Translations under genes and position numbers: made by a program | From: Sporisorium sorghi | Lineage: Eukaryota; Basidiomycota; Ustilaginomycetes; Ustilaginales; Ustilaginaceae | Direction: 5' to 3' | Length of the DNA stretch: 35,151 nt | Assembly: GCA_023212695.1 (NCBI GenBank) | Contig: JALCCG010000222.1 | Coordinates: forward strand, 1 to 35,151 | The notes under the pieces: model-generated | Told to the model about the DNA's origin: nothing | The model's database searches: none | What the model saw: the letters and a program-made list of their open reading frames with translations, nothing else | In this document: piece by piece, positions 28,519 through 35,151 of the stretch | Position numbering within the stretch: the first letter of the stretch is position 1 | How the letters are laid out: each line of letters begins with the position of its first letter

Positions 28519-29235
28519 ATGTCCGAGATCAAGCAGCAAGAGAACGGCTACCAAGGCGGCGCCCAACCCCTTCGCGCCCTGACCCCCGGCGGCCATCCAC
28601 AGGACACTTCCCAGCCGGCATTCCCGATCTACCACCGCAAATTCGCCAACCCGGCGCCCCTGGGCCTGTTCGGTTTCGCAGCGACCACGTTCGTCCTGTC
28701 CATGTACAACGTCAAGGCGCGCGGGGTGACGGTGCCCAACGTGGTTGTTGGTATGGCGATCGGCTATGGCGGTATCGCGCAGTTCCTTGCGGGCATGTGG
28801 GAGTTCGCCGCGGGCAACACGTTCGGCGCCACGGCGTTTGCGAGCTACGGCGCGTTCTGGTGGTCCTACGCGATCATCCTGATCCCCTGGTTCGGCGTTG
28901 CGGAGGGCGCGTATAATGCTAACGGCGTGCCCGAGGCACAGCTCGCCAACGCTCTGGGCATCTATTTGGCCGCGTGGTTCATTTTTACGTTCATCATGCT
29001 CGTGGCTAGCTTCAGGTCGAGCGTGGGACTCGTCGCGCTGTTCTTCTTTTTGGACATCACGTTCTTGCTGCTGTTCGTGGCAGAGTTTACGGGCAAGAGC
29101 AACGTGCAGACTGCGGGCGGCGCGTTTGGGATCCTGACGGCCGCGATTGCGTGGTACGTCGGCGCAGCGGGCTTGTTGACCCCCGATACGAGCTTCTTCA
29201 CGCTGCCTGTCATCGAGCTGTCGCGCCGCGACTAA
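28519..29235 (+). CDS. Acetate transporter, GPR1/FUN34/YaaH (AceTr, Ato/Ady2) family
   Basis: The 238-residue product is a six-helix plasma-membrane protein for uptake of acetate and similar small monocarboxylates, or for related ammonium/acetate signalling. The family signature NPAPLGL is at residues 44-50, just before the first helix (GFAATTFVLSMYNV). Next come GMAIGYGGIAQFLAGMWEFAAGNTFGATAF and SYGAFWWSYAIILIP, both characteristic of the family. Further helices are ALGIYLAAWFIFTFIML, GLVALFFFLDITFLLLFVAEF and GILTAAIAWYVGAAGLL. The N-terminal 43 residues are hydrophilic and cytosolic. The start ATG at 28519 has a clean context (CGCAATGTC) and lies 142 bp after a strong TATA box; an upstream in-frame extension exists but is low-complexity leader sequence. 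It is convergent with the zinc-cluster regulator gene; a regulatory link is only a guess. Confidence 0.93.
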   Translation: MSEIKQQENGYQGGAQPLRALTPGGHPQDTSQPAFPIYHRKFANPAPLGLFGFAATTFVLSMYNVKARGVTVPNVVVGMAIGYGGIAQFLAGMWEFAAGNTFGATAFASYGAFWWSYAIILIPWFGVAEGAYNANGVPEAQLANALGIYLAAWFIFTFIMLVASFRSSVGLVALFFFLDITFLLLFVAEFTGKSNVQTAGGAFGILTAAIAWYVGAAGLLTPDTSFFTLPVIELSRRD

Positions 29236-29701
29236 GGTGCGGATCCGAACGCAAACTTCCAAGCTCTTCCTGCCAACGTGCCCGATCATTCTTCGAACAA
29301 GAGCACACTGACCCGCTTGCTGCTTCTTCTACGCTTGTACAATCCTCCTCTCTCTGCTTTCGCGCTTTCGTTTTAATCGATACCATGCCTTCGTTTCTGC
29401 GAATCTCGTTGATGACTGGTGAAAATTTGGATGACGAATGTGTGGGTGGGTGTCGAGTTTGGTGTTGGTGTCGAGCTCGGTGGTAGTGTTGGTGGTGGTG
29501 GTGGAAGCGCGCCAAGGTGCAGATCTGAACTTCTCCCGTGACAACCTGAGAGAGTGGTCGAATCCAACTTCTTCGAGTCCCGATCTGGCAGCCAGACATC
29601 CGTAACCATGTGACAGAGTGGGATGAATCGGATTGACGACAAGACAGCAACCAGGTATCAATGAGTAAGGGGGGGGGGGGGAATCCAATAAAAACCTACA
29701 A
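29236..29701. other. Convergent intergenic region with G-rich tracts
   Basis: About 465 bp between the stops of two convergent genes, so it holds both 3' ends. It contains a (GGTGTT/GGT)-rich stretch at 29444-29506 and a run of 13 G at 29669-29681. No gene is seen. Confidence 0.6.
29669..29681. repeat. Poly-G tract (13 nt)
   Basis: Thirteen consecutive G lie only about 20 bp beyond the stop codon of the zinc-cluster gene, in its 3' untranslated region on the minus strand, where it reads as poly-C. Confidence 0.85.
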
Positions 29702-32700
29702 TCACGGCTTAACCTGCACCGAGCCGGTGAACAAGCTCTGGTTGACCTCCAACAACAACTTGACCTCCTGCGCATACCCTTTCGCAATCTCCCACGCTCT
29801 GCTGAACTTCTCCAGTGCGCTTTCGATCTGCAAGATGCACGAGCGCAGGCGGATCGCCAGCACGTACGCCTGCCTTCCCGCCAGCTGGGGGATCTGCGCC
29901 GTCCTATGCGGGTCCGGCTGCAAAATCGGCGACAGCTGGTACAGCGTCCTCTCGTCGTCCTCGTCGACCAGCTCCGTGTTCGTGAAATCCAAATCGTCCT
30001 CCAGCCCCGCAGCGATTTGCGCATGCAGCGTCTCCATCAACAGCACGTACGCAGCCAGCACCAGCGAGCACGCCGAGAACGGCGGCAGCGACGGCGCCGA
30101 CCACTGCTCGCGGTTCTCGCGCCCGTGACTCGCCTCCACCGGCAACGTCGCCATCGACTCCCTCCGCCCTAACCGGAACGTACTCGTGTTGATGTGCGTC
30201 AGCTGCTGGTACATCACCCCCGCTGCGAAGCGACATCGGTCCAGCGACTCCGATGGCTCGAACGGTCCGCCGTTGAACTTGGCCGGGATGCCACACGGCG
30301 TAAACGTGACCTGGGCCCCGCCCGCTGACGACGATGAGGAGCTGATCAGGCTCTTGGACACGCTGCCGGCGCCGCTGCTGCTCATGCTGCTCGTGCTGCG
30401 CGAGCGCATCGATCGCGTGGCCACCACACCGGGCTTCGGAAGCGCATCCATGCTGAGGCTCAGCTCGTCGGTCTGCGTCGCCGCCGCCGCTTTGCCCGAA
30501 GGCGGCAGCCCCTCGGCCTCGCCATGCCACAGCCGATCCGGTCCACCTCTGGCTCGTGTGCCGCTGTCGGACGCCGTGTCGCTAAAGTCCTCGCAGGCAC
30601 CAGGGATACCGCACGTGGGCGCAACAAAGATGCGTGCATTGGCAAACGCCTGTGCACGATGCAAGATAATCAAGGCGCCGCTCGTCATCAGCTTGCCCGC
30701 GACACGCAGACTGCGGCTGAGACGCACCTCGTTCTCCTCCTCGAACTGCACCGTTCTTCGCGACATGCCCACACTGGGCTCGAAGCAGCTCTCGTCGCTC
30801 CACACCGGGTCGGAGCGCGCATACTGCATGACGTCGGCATCCACCTTTTGCATGCGCTCAAAGATGGACTCCCACCTGCGTCGCTTCTCGCGCGTCTGGT
30901 TGGCCGGGTCCTGCATCTTGTTCTCCGGTCGGTTCTTGTACGAGTCGAGATCGTAGAGGCTCGCATACGACCTTGAAACGAATTGAGCGCCGCGCACGAG
31001 GACCTTCCAGCTGGAACGATCGCCTCGCAGGTTGGGAAGCAGGCCGAGGTCCGAGGGCATGTCGCGCGTCACCGAGAGCGGCTTGAAGCCGCCGGTGCAC
31101 GACATGACGGTGGCAGCGGCGTAGCAGGTCCAGTAGGCTCTTCGTGCCCATTCGCACTTTTGCGTGTGGCTGAACCAAGATGGTGCTGTGGAGACGGCCT
31201 CGCCCGAATCCAGGTTGAGCGCCTGAGCGTGGTTCCAAGCCTGCGATGCATGGTGGAAAGCGCGACGGCTGTTGGACGTGCCGTAGTGGTAATGCGCCAG
31301 CAGCGTGTGTGTTGCGACGAGCTTGATGCGGACGAGCTCGATGTCGCTGCCTGCAGTGCCGCGGCTGTTGGGCAAGAACTTGGTGGCTTCCATCGCCTTG
31401 GCGGCTTCGGACGGGAACGAAGAGGTCCTCGCCAGCAAAGCCACCTTTTTGAGAAGCAGCTTTTCCGCCGACTTGGCGTGGTACGCTGCGATCTCTTCGC
31501 GAGAGGCATGCTCGAGATCGAGAAGCTCGGCCTTGGTTTCGTGGTCGTCCGGGTCGTGGAACAAGAGACTGCCCTTGATGATGCGCTTGGCTTCGGACTG
31601 TGGTAGATGGAGGGCGACGCAAGCGGAGGTGGCGGCGAGCAGCGCCGAAGACTCGTCCTCGGACAGATGGAACGCGAGCGACGAAAGATGGCCAGACGGT
31701 AGCATCACGGGACACGCCGGATAGACGAGCTCGTAGAAGTCCTGAAGCAGAGCACGCGCCTGCTGCTCCGAATTGACGGCGGCGCTGGACTTGTTGGCGG
31801 TTTCGATCTCCTCCATGAGCGCCTGAGGCATGTCGACTTGGATGCTGCCAAACTCGTCGACGTCGGACATGGACAGCACACCTGCCTTGGGAAGTTCCTC
31901 GAGCTTGTGGTAGAAGTTGGCAAGCGAGAGACCTACAGTCGCCTGGTTGGCCGAAAGCTTTTGCAGCAGTTCAAAGTTGGTCGCCGAAAGGTCGTCGAAG
32001 AGGCCGCCACCTACGGACGAGTCGGGACGGAAGAGGCTGCGGGTGGTGAGGGCATTGCGCTCGCGCTCAAACGAAAAGGCATCCGACGAGTCGTCCATGA
32101 TGGGAAGGCCTTCTGCAGCGACGGCCGAGGTGGCGAGCATGTCCGGACCCGCTCTTGAGAGATCGAGATTTGCCAGCGGCAGCGGCGCGTTGCTGGAGGA
32201 GACGGCGAAGGGCGAATGGAGTGTAGCATCGGACGGACGAGGATGCACGTTGGACGCATCGAGGGGCGTTGTCGCTGCGGATGAATGCTGAAGAGATCCG
32301 TGATCGGTGGGCGAGAGCGAGTGCGACTCGCCGTCGTGACTGCAGGAGTCTCTGGCGCGAACCTTGCCGATCTTTTCGCGCTCATCGAGCTTTCGCTTGG
32401 TTGCCTCTGCGCCCTTGACGCCTTTGAAGCGTGGGCCTCCGCGTTTGCTGGCAACGTAGACGCAGCCGCCGTCGTCGCCCTGGTAGCCATCCTTGACGCC
32501 TCGGAGCGCACAGGGACCGCAGACGGGTTTTGCGCCGTCGCACTTGCGCTTGGCAGAACGACAGGAGAGACAGGCGGCTCGCGAGACGTGCCTGTGGTGC
32601 ATGTCGGCGTGTCGTGAGGACGAGGCGTGCATGGAGTCGGCGGGATGAGGCTGGTTGTACGGATGATGGTGATGGGTGTGTTGTGCGGCGTGGTGGTGGT

Positions 32701-33040
32701 GGTGGTGGTGGCCGGATGGTGCACGGTGCGAATCAACGTCGGAAGGGTGACGAGGTTCGAAGGGTGGATAAGGCGTAGACCTCTGATGCTGGAAGGCGGA
32801 GTGACGTTGGGCGTACGGGTCCGAGGCAGCGGAAACCCATGGAGCACGTTGCGACGGAAGCTGAGCCGGGACGCTTGGATCGTAATCCTTGACGCCTCTT
32901 GGTGTGTTGGCGTAGGTTGGCTCTGCGGGCACGGTCGCCGAGCCGTAGGTAGGCGGGACCGGTTGGTGAGCCATGTTGGGAGCGTGCATGTGCGCGTTGA
33001 TGAGATCGTCGTTGGGTGGAGGATAGGTGTGCAACGACAT
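29702..33040 (-). CDS. Zn(II)2Cys6 fungal transcription factor
   Basis: The 1112-residue intron-free product is a nuclear DNA-binding regulator. The N-terminal region is Pro/His-rich, with a run of six His followed shortly by QHTHHHHPYNQPHP. The binuclear zinc cluster begins CLSCRSAKRKCDG at residue 157, with Cys at 157, 160, 167, 174, 177 and 193; the last spacing of 15 residues is longer than the usual 6-8. A basic linker follows (KRGGPRFKGVKGAEATKRK). Residues about 420-720 match the fungal-specific transcription factor domain (DFYELVYPACPVMLPSGHL, then the helical segment RRAYWTCYAAATVMSC). The C-terminal part has Ser-rich loops and ends in a helical region (YVLAIRLRSCILQIESALEK). The regulated genes are unknown. 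The neighbouring acetate transporter is convergent and could be a target only by speculation. Confidence 0.9.
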   Translation of the reverse strand: MSLHTYPPPNDDLINAHMHAPNMAHQPVPPTYGSATVPAEPTYANTPRGVKDYDPSVPAQLPSQRAPWVSAASDPYAQRHSAFQHQRSTPYPPFEPRHPSDVDSHRAPSGHHHHHHHAAQHTHHHHPYNQPHPADSMHASSSRHADMHHRHVSRAACLSCRSAKRKCDGAKPVCGPCALRGVKDGYQGDDGGCVYVASKRGGPRFKGVKGAEATKRKLDEREKIGKVRARDSCSHDGESHSLSPTDHGSLQHSSAATTPLDASNVHPRPSDATLHSPFAVSSSNAPLPLANLDLSRAGPDMLATSAVAAEGLPIMDDSSDAFSFERERNALTTRSLFRPDSSVGGGLFDDLSATNFELLQKLSANQATVGLSLANFYHKLEELPKAGVLSMSDVDEFGSIQVDMPQALMEEIETANKSSAAVNSEQQARALLQDFYELVYPACPVMLPSGHLSSLAFHLSEDESSALLAATSACVALHLPQSEAKRIIKGSLLFHDPDDHETKAELLDLEHASREEIAAYHAKSAEKLLLKKVALLARTSSFPSEAAKAMEATKFLPNSRGTAGSDIELVRIKLVATHTLLAHYHYGTSNSRRAFHHASQAWNHAQALNLDSGEAVSTAPSWFSHTQKCEWARRAYWTCYAAATVMSCTGGFKPLSVTRDMPSDLGLLPNLRGDRSSWKVLVRGAQFVSRSYASLYDLDSYKNRPENKMQDPANQTREKRRRWESIFERMQKVDADVMQYARSDPVWSDESCFEPSVGMSRRTVQFEEENEVRLSRSLRVAGKLMTSGALIILHRAQAFANARIFVAPTCGIPGACEDFSDTASDSGTRARGGPDRLWHGEAEGLPPSGKAAAATQTDELSLSMDALPKPGVVATRSMRSRSTSSMSSSGAGSVSKSLISSSSSSAGGAQVTFTPCGIPAKFNGGPFEPSESLDRCRFAAGVMYQQLTHINTSTFRLGRRESMATLPVEASHGRENREQWSAPSLPPFSACSLVLAAYVLLMETLHAQIAAGLEDDLDFTNTELVDEDDERTLYQLSPILQPDPHRTAQIPQLAGRQAYVLAIRLRSCILQIESALEKFSRAWEIAKGYAQEVKLLLEVNQSLFTGSVQVKP

Positions 33041-33488
33041 TGGCCAAAGGAGATAATGTACGTATCAAGCTGCTCGGATAGTCATACGCAGCCGCAGCCC
33101 ATGCAAGCGGACGGATGCAGAAAGCGTTGGTACCAAGCCACCGGCAGGATCGAGGGCGTGAGCTGTGTTGGGCTTGATGTGAGCGAGATGCAATGGTAAG
33201 GTGGATGAATGCGGGAGTGAGCGTGCCTGGAAGAGGGACGAAGACTGTTGGAAGGAAAAAGTGAGATGGCGAGTGGGATGCTCTTTTCTTTGCGCGAGCA
33301 ATGGTTGTGCTGATCGGCAAAGTCGGGAGAGTGGGCTGTTGGCCGGTGGGCTTGGCTAAGCTGGATGACGAAAGCGGCGAGGGCCAAGATGCAAACCAAT
33401 ACAAACAAATGAGGTCGAGATGTCGAAAGGAGTGGATGGTCGAGGGGGGTATAGATGAAAGGTGGAGATGAGGAAGAGCGAGGGACGA

Positions 33489-33537
33489 AGGCAAGGCAAG
33501 GCAAGGCGAGTCGAGGCGAGGCGAGGCGAGTCGAGTT
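33489..33537. repeat. GGCAA/GGCGA/GTCGA pentanucleotide repeat
   Basis: About nine pentamer units of the form GGCAA, GGCGA or GTCGA in tandem. A related GAGTC/GAGTT array follows at 33663-33690, so a common pentamer has expanded twice. Confidence 0.8.
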
Positions 33538-33809
33538 GCGCTGAGTCGATGAAGGTGAAAATGGTGGTGGAGGAGAAAGAAGGGAGGTGAGGCGCGGGAC
33601 TGCGATCGTTTGAGTAGTATTGGTCGCACGGAGGAGGGTGAGACGAACTTTTTCGTCTTGAGCTGAGTTGAGTCGAGTCGAGTCAAGTTGTGCCGGATTG
33701 AATCGAAGCGAGGCGATGGTGGACCATGGACGACACAGGGTTCAGCCAGTCGCGGTGTGGAAGCGAGTCGAGGGCAGATTTCAGAGGTGTAGAGAGACCG
33801 AAAGAGTGC

Positions 33810-33962
33810 AAAGAGAGAGGAAGAGAGAGAGAGAGAGAGAGAGAGAGGAAGAGGAAGAGGAAGAGAGAGGGCTGCTGCCGCCGTATCGCACTCGCCAAGG
33901 CGAAAGAGAGAGAAAGGGTCTAGACTTCGTGACGCTCTCTCTTTTCTCCTCTCCTCTCTTTC
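33810..33962. repeat. GA-rich tract followed by CT-rich tract
   Basis: Purine-only sequence (mostly GA, GAA) runs from about 33810 to 33870. A second GA block at 33901-33917 is followed by a CT block at 33933-33962, with which it can pair as an inverted repeat. Confidence 0.75.
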
Positions 33963-34061
33963 AGACCGCAGGTCGGCAAGACGGGCAAGCGAAAAAAACA
34001 AAAAACAAAAAAAACAAAAAAAACGTGGTTAGAAATCTAGAGCATTGTTTCCTCGCTGTGT

Positions 34062-34128
34062 GGAGAGAGAGAGAGAGAGAGAGACTCGACTGCGTACTGT
34101 AAACCTCTCCCTCTCTCTTTCTCTCTCT
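34062..34128. repeat. GA/CT inverted repeat (potential hairpin)
   Basis: A (GA)n block at 34063-34084 and a CT block at 34104-34128 are separated by about 20 bp. They are complementary and could form a hairpin in RNA or a cruciform or triplex in DNA. Confidence 0.7.
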
Positions 34129-34303
34129 GGGGAAAAACGTGCGATCGTTTCCATCATGACCAAACTTTTGCGGCAATTCAGCAAGGCGGCGAGTCAAGCG
34201 CAAAGAGTTCGTCACTTGTATTTTGATTTGATTTTTTTATTTATTTTTTTTTTATTTTTTTTCCTGCGTGTTTGAATCTCCACCAAACGCGGATCACGAT
34301 CTC

Positions 34304-34323
34304 GCCAGCCAGCCAGCCAGCCA
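34304..34323. repeat. CCAG tetranucleotide microsatellite
   Basis: Five tandem CCAG-type units, ending in CCACC. Intergenic. Confidence 0.8.
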
Positions 34324-35078
34324 CCACGCGAGCACAGTCAGCAAATCTCGCCATCTCGCTCTCCTTCTCTCTCCCTCTCCCATGCCAAGCTTCCCACGTA
34401 GGATCCCTTCTTCTGGCCAGACACACACGGAACTAACTTGACGGTCAGTCGAGGCATTTGCTTGTGCGTGGCTAGCGAGGTTCCTCTGAGCGGATCTTGC
34501 GGATTCGAGCATTATTTATGCTCAATCCATTCTGCCCTTTTTCAAAGCTGACCGCGGCTCCCGGGCCCTCGGTTGTTGCGCAACCACGACGCCCAATATG
34601 CACTCGGAAAGAAAAGTGCGCTAGCGTAGCGTAGCGTTGCAATTGGATACAATGGGACGGCTCTGCCTGACAGCCGATCGCCACGGCGACTGAGGCCTAG
34701 CAGCGGGCTTGAGCTTTCATGGGGCGTGTTCGTTGAGCACCCGCCGCAACTCAGCCTCGAGCCAGCCAGACACAGACGCACATTTGTCCCACTGTCGTCG
34801 CGTCTCATTCGTTTGCACTGCTGATCGCTGCCCGTCTTGGTAAGAGACAACCTTGGACATTGACCGAGGAGCAAGTTTGAATACAGTGCGGAATAAGGTG
34901 GAACAAGACGGGTGACGATGAACCGAGTTGTTCCGTTTGCTTAAGGAACCGAAGCGCTGGGGCAGCTGCTGAGCAGGTGCTCTACAGCTGATCAGAGCTT
35001 TATTCGACTACAGTAAGCCTCTTCGCGCACCAGGGCGTATACTCTTTGCTCTTAAGCGAGCGATTTGACCCTTTTTTC

Positions 35079-35080
<2 letters not shown>

Positions 35081-35151
<71 letters not shown>
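35081..35151. repeat. Poly-T homopolymer at right edge
   Basis: The last 71 bases are all T. The window thus ends, as it began, inside a homopolymer of unknown full length. Confidence 0.95.

Larger units (their letters stand above)
33041..35080. other. Long upstream region of the zinc-cluster gene, rich in simple repeats
   Basis: About 2 kb with no supported gene. It is packed with simple repeats: GGCRA pentamers (33489-33537), GAGTC pentamers (33663-33690), GA/CT blocks (33810-34128), a TTTTTATTT-rich stretch (34221-34262), CCAG units (34304-34323) and GCGTA units near 34624-34640. Long open frames on the minus strand are Ser/Leu-rich translations of these repeats. It is presumably the promoter and leader of the transcription factor gene. 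Confidence 0.5.

Noticed and set aside
28519..33040. Acetate transporter and zinc-cluster regulator as a co-regulated pair
   Set aside because: They are convergent with separate promoters, and nothing in the sequence links them beyond proximity.
32733..34001. 422-residue minus-strand open frame rich in Ser, Leu and Pro
   Set aside because: It is a translation of GA/CT and pentamer repeats plus the start of the transcription factor gene in another frame; no domain is visible.

Overview
The window looks like nuclear DNA of a filamentous or dimorphic fungus, most likely a basidiomycete smut of the Ustilaginaceae type. This placement is an inference from GC-rich third positions, large intron-poor genes, short GTAAGT...CAG introns and the gene families present; no marker gene proves it. 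The window starts and ends in very long poly-T tracts (at least 74 and 71 nt) and holds one 10-N gap, so it may be a complete contig that broke at homopolymers.

Layout, left to right: an ENA/ACU-type alkali-cation P-type ATPase (minus strand, 1089-4466); a divergent three-exon gene for a conserved fungal protein of unknown role (5704-7065); a microsomal cytochrome P450 whose first exon seems to be only 14 nt of coding sequence (7725-9535); a beta-carbonic anhydrase, probably mitochondrial (minus, 9833-10684); a homopolymer-rich gap region (about 11.2-11.5 kb); a 999-residue secreted/membrane protein with a TM7S3/TM198-like membrane domain (minus, 11891-14890); translation factor eIF3h (17210-18433); ribosomal protein eL31 with one coding intron and a probable intron ending directly at the start codon (20270-20747); a 1273-residue ergothioneine synthase Egt1 with a complete Tad2-like tRNA adenosine deaminase embedded in it (22813-26634); an acetate transporter of the GPR1/FUN34/YaaH family (28519-29235); and a Zn(II)2Cys6 transcription factor (minus, 29702-33040).

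The genes look like an ordinary mix of housekeeping (eIF3h, eL31), ion and pH homeostasis (P-type ATPase, carbonic anhydrase), oxidation and redox chemistry (P450, Egt1), carbon uptake (acetate transporter) and regulation. There is no sign of an operon-like cluster, mobile element, CRISPR array, tRNA or rRNA.

The strongest unusual feature is the Egt1 gene. Its methyltransferase, DinB-like and sulfatase-modifying-factor (FGE) regions are all recognisable. Inside the FGE region, between two halves that are adjacent in ordinary Egt1, lies a full Tad2-like deaminase with HAE and PCxxC zinc motifs and a Tad2-type C-terminal tail, all in one uninterrupted frame. Weak candidate splice sites exist that would remove it in frame. 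Other points worth a look are an acidic IPESL motif in membrane helix 4 of the ATPase, an extended last loop in the zinc cluster of the transcription factor, and regularly spaced long poly(dA:dT) tracts between genes.
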